DNA of 64,000 nucleotides from CAIXSC01 sp046349915 (GCA_046349915.1 JAXMBL010000003.1:1364001-1428000), one strand, 5' to 3'. Numbered from the stretch's first letter, positions 34,684-44,117 are shown. Notes: generated by a model from the sequence alone, not told the origin. Program-made: numbers and translations.

Positions 34684-35001
34684 CGAAGGGCTCCTGTCAG
34701 GCGAGGTCAGCGGATTGGTTGAGTAGAGTGTGAGAAAGGGATATGCTACGCGCCTGAGTGGGCATCATGCAATCAATCAAGGTTGGTAGAGAATTTTTCG
34801 AGTCTTCTCTCGTGAACTATATGGGGTGGCGCATACCCCGACTTGCCGCCTGAACCGCGTCTGGTCCACAATGCGCCCCAACATGCCGCGCGGGCGGGTC
34901 TAGCCTAGCTGGCGAGTGGACCGTACCGATGGCGGACCGTGATGAACGGTTGAGAGACGAGTTACGGCGTGAAGGCAACTTTCTACGGAGGAACGCAGGC
35001 G

Positions 35002-35439
35002 ATGATTTCGAAGGCATCGAAGTGGCTGGTGGCGGCATTGAGTGTCGCGGTGATCGGGGGAGCATTTGTCGCCGGCCAATCGGTCGGGGAGGAGAAAAGG
35101 ATGGGTGGTCGATTGTACGAATTGCGGACCTATACCACGCACGAAGGTCGGTTGGACGCGCTCCATCAACGCTTCCGTAACCACACGATCAAGTTGTTCG
35201 AAAAGCACGGCATGAAGAACGGCATGTACTGGGTGCCGACCGACGAAAAACTCTCCAAAAACACGCTGATCTATGTGGTATCGCACGACAGCCGCGAGGC
35301 TGCTCAGAAGTCTTGGGATGCGTTCCGAGCAGATCCGGAATGGCAGAAGGTGCGAGCCGAATCGGAAAAGGACGGACCGATCGTCTCGAAAGTCGAATCG
35401 GTTTTCATGACCCTGACCGACTACTCGCCCGTGAAGTAG
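35002..35439 (+). CDS. Exported NIPSNAP-family protein
   Basis: A 145-residue protein with a short N-terminal hydrophobic segment ('WLVAALSVAVIGGAFVAGQ') that is a signal peptide or anchor, followed by a NIPSNAP/DABB-like ferredoxin-fold domain: 'LYELRTYTTHEGRLDAL' and 'NTLIYVVSHDSREAAQKSWDAF' and 'DPEWQKVRAESE'. Function of the bacterial exported forms is unknown; the fold often binds small hydrophobic molecules. The ATG at 35002 was chosen because GGAGG lies 10 bases upstream; an in-frame GTG at 34969 is less likely. It is a single gene ending at a strong hairpin. Confidence 0.85.
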   Translation: MISKASKWLVAALSVAVIGGAFVAGQSVGEEKRMGGRLYELRTYTTHEGRLDALHQRFRNHTIKLFEKHGMKNGMYWVPTDEKLSKNTLIYVVSHDSREAAQKSWDAFRADPEWQKVRAESEKDGPIVSKVESVFMTLTDYSPVK

Positions 35440-35447
35440 TCGACGGC

Positions 35448-35470
35448 CTCATCCGATCAAATCGGATGAG
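35448..35470. terminator. Hairpin terminator between NIPSNAP gene and spoVG
   Basis: CTCATCCGAT (35448-35457) pairs perfectly with ATCGGATGAG (35461-35470) over a three-base loop, 9 bases after one stop and 34 bases before the convergent stop. No T-run is present; it likely serves both directions. Confidence 0.65.
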
Positions 35471-35504
35471 TCTCGACCGTTGAAAAGGCGCCCGCTGTGA
35501 TCGT

Positions 35505-36380
35505 TTATTCCTTGGCGGGCGGATCAAAGATACCCGCGCCAAATTTGGCGGGGCGGCGCGGGGGCGTGGACGAACCTGAACTGGCGGTTGGCGAGGTTGT
35601 TGGCATGGCAGCAACGGGGCCGTTAGATGCTGCTTCCGCCGATTTAGCCGCCGCCTCTCCCGACAGGCTCGGGGAACTCGCGGGAACTCCCACGTCCTCG
35701 GGCAGGGAAGTCTTTTGTTCTTCACGCATCGCACTACGGGTATCGCCCGAGCGAGCGTGGACTCCGCGAGCATCGCCCCCCCGAGCTTCGCTTGCGACGG
35801 GCACACCCGTAGCGGAACGCTGTGACTGGGGGAAGTGCGGCGGCGGTGGAGATGCCGCCCGCGGCGCGGGTGGCGTCGGCGAACTTGGTTCCGTCGAGCG
35901 CGGCGGTCGCGACCCACGCGATTCGTCGACGGGCGCTCCAGCTTCGCTTTCGTGATCAAAGTCCAGGTCGTAGTCTTCGTCGTAGCGCGAGACATAGCCC
36001 GGTTGTTGGGCCCGGTCGAGTTCCGCGTGAAATTCCGCGATCACTCGCGTTTGGATCTGCTCGCGACATTGAGCATTGATGGGGTGAGCAATATCGGCGT
36101 ATAGCTTTACTCGCCCGTCCGCATCGCGCACGGTGCGATCTTCCTTCTGGCGACTCCCGCACTGGTTGCAAAAATGAGCTCGGAGGTGATTTTTGTAGCC
36201 GCAGTTGGGGCAGTGCGAGGTCAGTTTCCGGCTCGGCATGGCGACGAAAGGGCCGTTCGAGCCATCAATGATTTTCAAGTCTCGCACGACGAAGGCATTA
36301 TCAAACGTAATCGAACAAAAGGCCTGCAGTCGGTCGTCGGAGTCTTCCATGAGCTTGATCCGAACCTCGGTGATCTCCAT
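35505..36380 (-). CDS. spoVG: SpoVG-family regulator with inserted zinc ribbon
   Basis: A 291-residue member of the SpoVG family, small RNA/DNA-binding regulators of about 85-100 residues in other bacteria. The SpoVG core is clear: 'MEITEVRIKL', 'SITFDNAFVVRDLKIIDGSN' and 'FVAMPSRK' (1-52), then 'YADIAHPIN' and 'IQTRVIAEFHAEL' (94-121). Inserted between them at residues ~53-93 is a four-cysteine zinc ribbon, C57-x2-C60 and C71-x2-C74, rich in basic residues. After ~125 the protein is a Pro/Ser/Ala-rich disordered tail of ~165 residues. AGGAGG lies 7 bases before the ATG. ispE ends 54 bases upstream, echoing the ispE-spoVG neighbourhood of Bacillus. Confidence 0.9.
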   Translation of the reverse strand: MEITEVRIKLMEDSDDRLQAFCSITFDNAFVVRDLKIIDGSNGPFVAMPSRKLTSHCPNCGYKNHLRAHFCNQCGSRQKEDRTVRDADGRVKLYADIAHPINAQCREQIQTRVIAEFHAELDRAQQPGYVSRYDEDYDLDFDHESEAGAPVDESRGSRPPRSTEPSSPTPPAPRAASPPPPHFPQSQRSATGVPVASEARGGDARGVHARSGDTRSAMREEQKTSLPEDVGVPASSPSLSGEAAAKSAEAASNGPVAAMPTTSPTASSGSSTPPRRPAKFGAGIFDPPAKE

Positions 36381-36434
36381 GGCGAATCCTCCTGGGGTGA
36401 ACTCGGATGCTGCACTCGTCCTCGGTGCGATTCC

Positions 36435-37382
36435 TCAAGGGGCCGGCGTGGCGGCGACAAACACCGCTCCCAAGCTGGCGTGCCGTGCCAAAGCCGCCAC
36501 TCGTCCCGCTTGGGCCTGGCTGCGGCAAATCGCAAAGTAACTCGTCCCACTTCCACTCATCTGGTGTCCCACGACGTCTCGCTTCGCGAACCAATGGCGA
36601 AGGCGAGCAATCCAAGGCGAGAGCTCAACGGCGGCGTCTTCCAACCGGTTGTGCATCGCCGATCCAATCCTCCGCCGGTCGCCATTCTTTAATGCCGCCA
36701 ACAATGGCTCGACGGATACCGCTGTCGACGCGGGCCGACACGCCTTGAAGACTTGCGCGGTGGACAAACCTGTCGGAGGCCGCACAACGACGCACGGAAA
36801 TCTCGCCACTCCCCACACAGGCTCAATACGCTCGCCCCGACCGCGACAGACGGCCGCCCGTGAAGCTTGCCCAGAACTCATGAAAAAGGGAATGTCACTT
36901 CCCAGCTCGGACGCGAGCTGGGCAAGGCGAGTGGGCGACCAATGCAAATTCCAAGCCTTGTTTGCAGCGATTAAAGCAGCGGCCGCATCCGCCGAAGCGC
37001 CTCCCAGACCGGCCGCCGCTGGGATCGATTTTTCCAGCCAAACGTCCAAGCCTCGCGACTCACCCGCCCGCTGACGCAGTTGCTCCAGGGTCCGCGTCAC
37101 CAAATTCGTATGCGGTGGTGGAAGGGGTTCGTATGGGGATTGGCAACCCCGGTTGAGAAGCTGACGAGTTTGAGCCTCATGGCCCGACCGCCAGCGACAT
37201 ACGAGCGCAATCAGACCATCGTCGCGCGGAGCGACCGAAAGTCGGTCGTAAATGCCGACAGTGGTCATGAGCGTCTCCAGCTCATGGTAGCCATCCGCCC
37301 GCTTGCCCAGCACCTCCAGGAAGAGGTTTAGCTTGGCAGGCACAAGGACAGCCGTGTGGTGGCCGAACCGGCAATGAAACAT
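36435..37382 (-). CDS. ispE: 4-diphosphocytidyl-2-C-methyl-D-erythritol kinase
   Basis: GHMP-family kinase of the non-mevalonate isoprenoid pathway; phosphorylates CDP-methylerythritol. The 315-residue protein has 'PAKLNLFLEVLGKRADGYHE' near its start (substrate site), the ATP loop 'IPAAAGLGGASADAAAAL' (~124-141), 'LGSDIPFF' and the C-terminal GHMP motif 'HQMSGSGTSYFAI'. Length is typical. No strong ribosome site is visible before the ATG. It is followed by spoVG on the same strand. Upstream lies a 570-base gap filled mainly by the palindromic repeat array, so it probably starts a transcription unit. Confidence 0.95.
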   Translation of the reverse strand: MFHCRFGHHTAVLVPAKLNLFLEVLGKRADGYHELETLMTTVGIYDRLSVAPRDDGLIALVCRWRSGHEAQTRQLLNRGCQSPYEPLPPPHTNLVTRTLEQLRQRAGESRGLDVWLEKSIPAAAGLGGASADAAAALIAANKAWNLHWSPTRLAQLASELGSDIPFFMSSGQASRAAVCRGRGERIEPVWGVARFPCVVVRPPTGLSTAQVFKACRPASTAVSVEPLLAALKNGDRRRIGSAMHNRLEDAAVELSPWIARLRHWFAKRDVVGHQMSGSGTSYFAICRSQAQAGRVAALARHASLGAVFVAATPAP

Positions 37383-37590
37383 AAGTAGGATTAGGCGTTT
37401 CCGAGCCAGATTGTATCGGTCACGCGCGCTCGGTCAACGAAATTCCCGTGAAAGCCCTGTCCAAACGGGACGTTTTTCAGGTGTTTTTTGACTTGTTGGA
37501 TTGCCTGTTTTGCCCTGTTTTTCTAGCTTAACTCGTGAATGCAGCAGTCTGAGCCAAACGGTAAGGGCTGGTTGGCAACTTGCCGACAGA

Positions 37591-37945
37591 GTGGAGCGGG
37601 TTTTGACCTGCTTACGGTGGGGCAGGTTTTCAACCTGCCTGTCGTGGAGCAGGTTTTCAACCTGCTCGCTGTGGAACAGGTATGTAACCTGCTTACTGTG
37701 GGGGCAGGCTTGCAACCTGCCTAAGGTCTGGCGGTTCAAAAGCCTGTCGGCAGCCTGGCAGGTTGAAAACCTGCCCCACTTGGCCTGGCAGGTTGCAAAC
37801 CTGCCCCACTCAGCTTGGCAGGTTGCAAACCTGCCCCACTCAGCTTGGCAGGTTGAAAACCTGCCCCACCTGGGCAGTCTGGCAGGTTGAGAATCTGCCC
37901 CACCTGGGCAGTCTGGCAGGTTGAGAATCTGCCCCGCTTGGGCAG
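37591..37945. repeat. Array of 11 palindromic GGCAGGTT...AACCTGCC units, in two opposed halves
   Basis: About eleven units of a short palindrome (GGCAGGTT, 2-3 bases, AACCTGCC) lie between ispE and the large kinase gene. In the left five (37591-37731) the unit reads 'gtggggcaggttttcaacctgcc'; in the right six (37768-37945) it reads as the reverse complement, 'ggcaggttgaaaacctgccccac'. The flanking spacers are 8-14 bases. Some variants keep the pairing (GAGCAGG...CCTGCTC). A degenerate extra copy may exist near 37570. The remaining gap DNA (37383-37568) shows no gene. The array touches the 3' end of the kinase gene, whose stop is at 37956. Confidence 0.93.
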
Positions 37946-37955
37946 GGCCTCCGTC

Positions 37956-40900
37956 TCAGCGGCGAAACCTGCTCAACAGAGGTCCTCGAGCGGTTAGGAG
38001 CAAACCAAGGATTGAAACGCCAAGCAGCAAGGGTTCGACCCCTAAAGACCAACAGTACCATTCCTCGGGAAGGCGATAACGCATATCCCAGGCAAGCCAA
38101 ATTCCGGCGACGAGACCACTGAGGAGGAGCCAAGCAACGAGGCCACGCAAGAAAGCTGACCAATGTTGTCTTACGAGTGATTTCGCCCCGAAACCAAGCG
38201 ACGCCAGGGTGAACAACACCAGTGGCTGAATCATGATTAGCACGGCAAGTCGAGGGGGCCAGAGAATCGGCGAGCCGATCCACGGAGAATGGCGAGTCCA
38301 CGGCAAAGGCCGGGCCCACCGCGGGTCGCGATCCAAGTGAGCCGCGGGCGAGCCGACGCGTCTCGTGGGATGATTCGGAATCGCTGATGATGCGTCACGA
38401 CTCGCGATCACCGGCGACGCACTCTCAAGGCCGCCACGCCAAGTAATGAGGGCGGGCAGGGTGTGTGGCTGGAATGCTGGCAACAATTGGTGTTCGCGCA
38501 ATTGCGGCGTCGTCTCTGCTTGCCAGACCGTTTGACCGTTCGCGACTGAGACGCCATACCAACGATGGAGGCCGATGACCAACGCCGTACCGTTGTTTAC
38601 CGAAGAAACAACTTCCGTGCGATCGATCAACGGCCACTCCCAACGAATGGTCTTTAGATCGCCATCAAGAGCCAGCAGCTTGTGACCGCTGGCGACTAGC
38701 AATTCGTCACGATTATCGCCGTCCATGTCCACGATGTGCACGGGTACGCGATTTCCCGTCCATTCCAGCTCACGTCGCGCCGCGACTTGGCCTTTCGCAT
38801 CAAGCACGACTACCTCAACGGCGGATTTACTCGAGAGATCGCGACGAACTCCTGTCTTCTCATTCACAACCACCGATTTCAATTCGTGATTGTGGATGCA
38901 TAGCGCAACCCCGAGTCCGGAGTCGCGACGGATGACTTGGGGCGAAGCGTAAATCCACTGCGAGCCATTGCTCCATTGGTCCGCATCGTCGCCGCTCCAC
39001 GACCACACGACTCGTCCATCGCTTCCAGCTAACGCCAGCACCTCCGCGTTCCGCGCATCCGCCACGGCGGATAGCAGTACTTCCACGTTTCCATTGGCAT
39101 CTAAATCGGCGACCACGGGGCGCGGGCCGTCGACTGTCCATAAAGGTGGATAACGACTGAGTTGCTGCTTGGCGGCGAGCACGCGTTTCCAGAGCACCGA
39201 TCCATCTCGTCCGTTGTAAGCCCGTAATTCGATGGCCGAGTCCCAGAAGGGGATGCTCGCAGTTGGGTCCGCAGGCCCCGCATGGTTCGGCGTCAGGCAG
39301 ACGACGTCGCACACGTCATCGCCGTTCAAATCCGCGAGCGCCGGGCGAAGCTGCATCTCCTCGTTTCCGGCCGCCGACTCGCTCATCGGTTGCAGCCAGC
39401 GAATTTGGCCATCGCTCGCAGCTGCGCAACCAAGGAAGAACCGCCCCCCTTGTCGATTTTTTGCGGTGATCGGCGTCGCGAACATCACGACGCTTTCCGT
39501 ATTGGGCCACTTGGCGACTTCGGCCCAAGCAAGCCGTTCGTTTTGTAGTCTGATGTGGAGATCCGAAGGCAAAGGTAGAGTTGTCTTCCAGATGGGTAAG
39601 CCAGTGCGGCCGGACAGGGCCGTCAGCCGACGCTGAACGCCGCTGGGCATAGACAACAGATCGGCCGTTCCATCAGCATCCAGGTCATCCGACGAAGCGA
39701 GCGGTAGCGTGAACGGGTGCGATGAGTTGCTCCAGATTCTCTGGCCAGTACGACTTGAGAACGCCGCCGCGGGATCGCCGATGGGAGAGAGGGCATCTGC
39801 GAGTCCGTCGCCGTCGAGATCGGCGGCGGGGCGACGAGGTCGGAGTATTGCGAATCGTCGCCACAGGTCGGGCGGCGCCCCGCGCAAGACTCGAAGCTGT
39901 TCACCCTGACCCGACAATAACTCGCCCCAGCCATCCCCATTTAAGTCGACTGCCACGATTTCGCCATCGTGCAAAATTTCCCGCGGAGCATCCCAAATCG
40001 TCGTGAGCTGTTCAATATCGATCAGTGCGGTCACGTTCGGGGAGGGGCCTTGGAAGCGACTCGAGTAAACGGTGACGGCGAGCCGTGGGGAGTCATCCGC
40101 GGTTGGCAGCCACTGGAGGCGGAATGTCTCCTCCTGTTGGAGTTCGTGGTTTCGCAGGTCGATCCCCGGTTCCCAGTGCATGATTCTCAGAGTCTGGCCG
40201 CTTTGTCCACTCAGGACATCCAGAAAAACGGTCGAGCGGGCGGTGGGCGAGATCGTCGGCAAAGAGGGGCCCAGCGTCACGACGTAAACGTCTCTCCAAC
40301 CATCTTGATTCAAGTCGGCGCCAACCAAGAATCGCGTCTGCCGCTCCTCCGCGGTCCGCAATGTACGTTGCCAAAGAAATTCGCCGTCCTTGCTGGCTAC
40401 GGCGATTGTCACTTGCTGAATTCGCTGTTGGACGTCGTGTGGATGATTCGTTAAGTCGGGCCAGCGAGCGGCCACGAATTCCAGCCGTTGATCGCCATTC
40501 AAGTCGGCGGCCAGGGGTGGAGGAAACCAGACGACAGGCAATTCCCGCACTGTTGATGTTGGCGGAGTTGCGAGACTGAACATGTAGCGATCGGTTGTCT
40601 GCTCTGGCACGGCGACGTCATCGCGGCTGTCCTCTTGGCTCTTGTCGCTAGTGCTCTCTAGACGGCGCGGGGAGGAAATGCGTTGGAAGTTTGCGATGGT
40701 TTGCTGTCCGTCAAACTGTTCCCACAAAAGTGAATCATGGGCGCCATCGCCATTGTCGTCGGCGAACTGCGGCGGTCGTACGAGTGTTCCTGGCAGACGA
40801 TCTTCCCACGTTTGTTGACCATCGGCTAACCGAATGCCAAACAATTGGGCGTCGATCACAAGAGCCAACGTTTCGACTCCATCCCGAAGGATCAGGGAGT

Positions 40901-43265
40901 TGATAACGGCAGGCGGCTGTTGGATGACGTCAGCTTTCGGCAAACGTCGTCTCCATGCGACCTGACCGTTGTGCGTTGCGAGGGCTTCGACCCAAATCTG
41001 CGGCTCGTTGTCCCAGCGAGATTGCGGTTCATTCTTGTCATCGAGATACCAGACATGCGTAGGGACGATCCACCAAACACAGATTACCAGCGACTGGCCC
41101 TTGAGGTTGGCCGCCAATGGCTGTCCGAGCATGCGGCTAGATGGGGCGAACGAGTCACGTCGATGCAGTGTCGCGGGATCGATGCCTGGCGGCAAATCAG
41201 CCTCCGCCATACGAGCCCAGAGCAGTTTGCCGTCATGGCCGGAGATGGCCAGGAGCGACGGCGAACGGGTCGACGCGATCAATAGGTCGGTATGGCCGTC
41301 TTGATCGACATCGGCCTGTGCGAATTCCGCGACACGCGGCGGTCGCCACGCCAATCGATCATCGGGCTGGAGGGTAAACGTCTGTTGGTTCCATTCGACT
41401 CGGCTCGTCTTGGCGGCGGCCCGCATTTGGTCGAGAAGCGTTTGATCTTTCCAGTCCAGGCTCAGTTCCCACCGGAGTTGACCCGTGACGCCATCACGAA
41501 GTTGCAGTTGTTTCGGACTTGTGATCACGCAGACGTTATTTCCCAGCATGAATCGTTGCCCTCCACGAGGCGCTTGCCAGAGCAAGCGATCGGTCTGCGA
41601 TACTTCAACGGAATCAATCTGGCGACGAGTCGCGGTCCACTCGAAAGATTCGCTGAACTGTCCCTCGCCCGACAGCTTCACGCGATACTCGCCGGCACGC
41701 AATCGTTGGGGTTCTTCGGTAGGTACGGTGAAACGCGCCACTCGCTGTCCCGTCCGAGCATCGAGGATATCGGCTCGCAGCTTGGGGCCGGCGGTGAGAA
41801 GCTTCAGCCCCGCCTGATCCGCCTGTCGCCAGGAATCCCACCAAGCGACGGCGGACACTGCTAGTACGCATGACGCCAAGGCCGCAGCGGCGGCGACTGC
41901 CACGCTACGCCGTTGTTGCTTCATCCAGCGGAGTGCGTGTTCGAGCGGAGTGGTTCGTCGCGCGCGAATCGGGTCGCCGCTGACAAAACGCCGCAGATCG
42001 TCCGCCAGTTCGCGCGCGGTCGCGTAGCGATCGATCGAGTTCTTGGCGAGGCACTTCAGGATGATCGTTTCGAGGTCGCGGGGAAGATCGGGACAGACCG
42101 ACCGCGGCGGCGCTGGGTCGACGTCCAAGATCTGCCGGACGATAGCGTGCGGGGAATCGGCCTCAAACAGGGGGCGGCCAGTCGCCAGTTCGTACAACGT
42201 CGCGCCCAAACTATAGATGTCCGTGCGGTGATCGATCCGATCTTGCACCGCACGAACTTGCTCGGGACTCATGTAACGAGGCGTCCCTAGCATCGCCCCG
42301 GTCAGCGTCAACGTTGCTTCCTCCGCGCGGCGCGCCAAACCGAAGTCGGTTAGCCAGAGGCGACCATCGACGTCGAGCAGCAGGTTGGACGGTTTGACAT
42401 CGCGATGAATCACGCCTCGTTCGTGTGCGTGGGCGAGTGCTTCCGCGGCTTCGCCGCACCAGCGAGCGAGTATGATGAAGCGAGTCGCGGCTTTCTGGCG
42501 CGGATCAACTTGAGAGGGCGATGTTTGGGCCCACCGAACTGCGTCTGTTGAGTGAGACGTATGAGACTCGCGATTCCATTGATCCAGACTCTGGCCTTCG
42601 ATCAACTGCATCGCATAGTAGTGGACGCCCGCTTCGCTCCCCACGGCGAAGATCGGCACGATGTTCGTATGGTGCAAATGCGCGACCGTCTCCGCTTCGC
42701 GCTGAAACCTTTCGAGCGCGGCTTCGTCCGCCACGCCGCCGATCTTCAGCACTTTCAGTGCGACTCTGCGCCGTAGCGATATCTGTTCGGCTTCGTAGAC
42801 GACGCCCATGCCGCCCCGGCCGATTTCCCGGACAATGCGAAAATCGCCCAGCCTCGTCACCTCTCCCTTCTGGGCTCGATGCACGAATTCGAGGCCGTCG
42901 AGGCACGCGGCTAACTCGCGCGCTAAATCCAGATGCTCCTGCAGCCATGAGGCTCGATCAGGCGAACGACCCGCCTGAAGCTCGGCGAGGTACGCTTCAA
43001 GTAATCTGGCGAGTTCAGCGGAGGCAGCTTGAGCTGACGCCGCGCCGGGCGCCGCGGAGAGTGTTTGGTCGGTCGGTTGTTTTCGCGGGACCCAGGCCTG
43101 CATGGCGTCCCGATTATTGAGAAACGAGGTCAACTCGGCCGCGAATTCCGGATTCTCGGCGATCAATCGCTCGCGGTCGAGCGTTCGACCAGCCTCGATG
43201 GCTCGCAAGCAGTGGGCAAGCAATTCTTCGAGACGCGAGTTGTGGGATTGCTCGTTTTGCGACAT
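37956..43265 (-). CDS. Large Ser/Thr protein kinase with FG-GAP/PQQ-like repeat ectodomain
   Basis: A 1769-residue membrane kinase. Residues 1-135 are a helical pre-kinase region. Residues ~140-440 form a complete Hanks kinase: 'IGRGGMGVVYEAE' (148-160), Lys171, 'HRDVKPSN' (287-294), 'DFG' (307-309) and 'GTPRYMSPEQ'. A membrane helix follows (~468-492, 'VAVAAAAALASCVLAVSAVAWW'). The outside part (~500-1680) holds PQQ/FG-GAP-type beta-propeller repeats with about ten calcium-loop motifs such as 'DVDQDGHTD', 'DLNGDGWGE', 'DLDGDGLAD' and 'DMDGDNRDE'. Three further helices lie at the C-terminus. It is probably a receptor-like kinase. An ECF sigma gene ends 141 bases upstream. 'aggtgg' precedes the ATG. 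Confidence 0.92.
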   Translation of the reverse strand: MSQNEQSHNSRLEELLAHCLRAIEAGRTLDRERLIAENPEFAAELTSFLNNRDAMQAWVPRKQPTDQTLSAAPGAASAQAASAELARLLEAYLAELQAGRSPDRASWLQEHLDLARELAACLDGLEFVHRAQKGEVTRLGDFRIVREIGRGGMGVVYEAEQISLRRRVALKVLKIGGVADEAALERFQREAETVAHLHHTNIVPIFAVGSEAGVHYYAMQLIEGQSLDQWNRESHTSHSTDAVRWAQTSPSQVDPRQKAATRFIILARWCGEAAEALAHAHERGVIHRDVKPSNLLLDVDGRLWLTDFGLARRAEEATLTLTGAMLGTPRYMSPEQVRAVQDRIDHRTDIYSLGATLYELATGRPLFEADSPHAIVRQILDVDPAPPRSVCPDLPRDLETIILKCLAKNSIDRYATARELADDLRRFVSGDPIRARRTTPLEHALRWMKQQRRSVAVAAAAALASCVLAVSAVAWWDSWRQADQAGLKLLTAGPKLRADILDARTGQRVARFTVPTEEPQRLRAGEYRVKLSGEGQFSESFEWTATRRQIDSVEVSQTDRLLWQAPRGGQRFMLGNNVCVITSPKQLQLRDGVTGQLRWELSLDWKDQTLLDQMRAAAKTSRVEWNQQTFTLQPDDRLAWRPPRVAEFAQADVDQDGHTDLLIASTRSPSLLAISGHDGKLLWARMAEADLPPGIDPATLHRRDSFAPSSRMLGQPLAANLKGQSLVICVWWIVPTHVWYLDDKNEPQSRWDNEPQIWVEALATHNGQVAWRRRLPKADVIQQPPAVINSLILRDGVETLALVIDAQLFGIRLADGQQTWEDRLPGTLVRPPQFADDNGDGAHDSLLWEQFDGQQTIANFQRISSPRRLESTSDKSQEDSRDDVAVPEQTTDRYMFSLATPPTSTVRELPVVWFPPPLAADLNGDQRLEFVAARWPDLTNHPHDVQQRIQQVTIAVASKDGEFLWQRTLRTAEERQTRFLVGADLNQDGWRDVYVVTLGPSLPTISPTARSTVFLDVLSGQSGQTLRIMHWEPGIDLRNHELQQEETFRLQWLPTADDSPRLAVTVYSSRFQGPSPNVTALIDIEQLTTIWDAPREILHDGEIVAVDLNGDGWGELLSGQGEQLRVLRGAPPDLWRRFAILRPRRPAADLDGDGLADALSPIGDPAAAFSSRTGQRIWSNSSHPFTLPLASSDDLDADGTADLLSMPSGVQRRLTALSGRTGLPIWKTTLPLPSDLHIRLQNERLAWAEVAKWPNTESVVMFATPITAKNRQGGRFFLGCAAASDGQIRWLQPMSESAAGNEEMQLRPALADLNGDDVCDVVCLTPNHAGPADPTASIPFWDSAIELRAYNGRDGSVLWKRVLAAKQQLSRYPPLWTVDGPRPVVADLDANGNVEVLLSAVADARNAEVLALAGSDGRVVWSWSGDDADQWSNGSQWIYASPQVIRRDSGLGVALCIHNHELKSVVVNEKTGVRRDLSSKSAVEVVVLDAKGQVAARRELEWTGNRVPVHIVDMDGDNRDELLVASGHKLLALDGDLKTIRWEWPLIDRTEVVSSVNNGTALVIGLHRWYGVSVANGQTVWQAETTPQLREHQLLPAFQPHTLPALITWRGGLESASPVIASRDASSAIPNHPTRRVGSPAAHLDRDPRWARPLPWTRHSPWIGSPILWPPRLAVLIMIQPLVLFTLASLGFGAKSLVRQHWSAFLRGLVAWLLLSGLVAGIWLAWDMRYRLPEEWYCWSLGVEPLLLGVSILGLLLTARGPLLSRFRR

Positions 43266-43406
43266 GACGGTTCCACCTGGAATCGAGCATAAGGAAACGG
43301 GGCTCCCATTCCTAGGCGACAGAAGTCGTTGCGCAGTGCGCGCAAAATCGCCGCAATTCGGAAATTCTCCCAGGAGGCGGAAAACGGGGAGTTGGAATAG
43401 ACGCCG

Positions 43407-43985
43407 TTATTCGGCGAGCAATTGCCGCAGGCGACGCAGGCCGCGGTGGAGCAGTCCCGCGACGGCGGATTCGGACTTTCGCAGTTGTTGGGCTACTTCC
43501 GCGAGCGTGGCGCCGTGAAGATGGTGGCTAATCACCGCTTCGCGTTGCTCATCCGGCAGTTGCGTCAAGGCGTCAGCCAATCGCAACAGGTCTTCATTGC
43601 GAATCGCCGCGACGCTCGGGGTGGATTGATCGGCCGACAGCCACTCCGCGAGCCGCGCGGACGATCGTTCCATGGCGTCCGCCAGCGAGTATTCCCGCGC
43701 GACATCTCGCTTGCCTCGACGCAAGGCTCTCATCGCATCGACCAGATTATGCGTCAGTGCTTTACGCAACCAAGCAACGCGGTCGACCTCATCTGCTGGC
43801 CAACATGGTCCAGCAGCATGCGCCTCGAGAAGCGTCTGTTGCACAATATCCGACGCCTCGACTTTGGCGTGCCATTGAGGATCGATCTGCATGCGTGCCA
43901 GAAGCAGGAGGTAAGGGCGGTATCGGTCGAGCGACGAGGCAGTCGAAGACTCGTCGGCGTGGGGGAATTCGGGCGCCGGTTCCAT
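43407..43985 (-). CDS. ECF-type RNA polymerase sigma factor
   Basis: A 192-residue extracytoplasmic-function sigma factor of the planctomycete kinase-linked type. Region 2 is at ~15-80 ('YRPYLLLLARMQID', 'KVEASDIVQQTLLEA', 'VAWLRKALTHNLVDAMR'), region 4 at ~130-190 with 'LPDEQREAVISHHLHGATLAEVA' followed by a recognition helix 'SESAVAGLLHRGLRRLRQ'. No anti-sigma gene adjoins; instead the large kinase follows on the same strand, which suggests control by phosphorylation or by that receptor. The start at 43985 (Met-Glu-Pro-Ala) was preferred because the 21 codons upstream look non-coding. Confidence 0.9.
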   Translation of the reverse strand: MEPAPEFPHADESSTASSLDRYRPYLLLLARMQIDPQWHAKVEASDIVQQTLLEAHAAGPCWPADEVDRVAWLRKALTHNLVDAMRALRRGKRDVAREYSLADAMERSSARLAEWLSADQSTPSVAAIRNEDLLRLADALTQLPDEQREAVISHHLHGATLAEVAQQLRKSESAVAGLLHRGLRRLRQLLAE

Positions 43986-44085
43986 GCGAATTCTGCTCGC
44001 CTGGTGTGAGTCGCTTCTTAGGAAAGTGGAAATACAATCGGCCCGCACGTCGCGAACGACAGGCGGGCCGATGGAGGAGGTTGTG

Positions 44086-44109
44086 AAAAAAGCAGGGCGC
44101 GGTCCGCGC
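44086..44109 (-). terminator. Probable terminator of the flagellar operon
   Basis: On the minus strand just after the sigma-factor stop, a GCGC(GG A CC)GCGC hairpin (44097-44109) is followed after five bases by six T (44086-44091). The stem is short but strong; placement is right for the end of the flhA-flhF-flhG-sigma unit. Confidence 0.5.
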
Positions 44110-44117
44110 GACGCGAA

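Noticed and set aside
37591..37945. CRISPR array
   Set aside because: The repeats are palindromes of about 18-23 bases with spacers of only 8-14 bases, the orientation flips half-way, and no cas gene is in the window.
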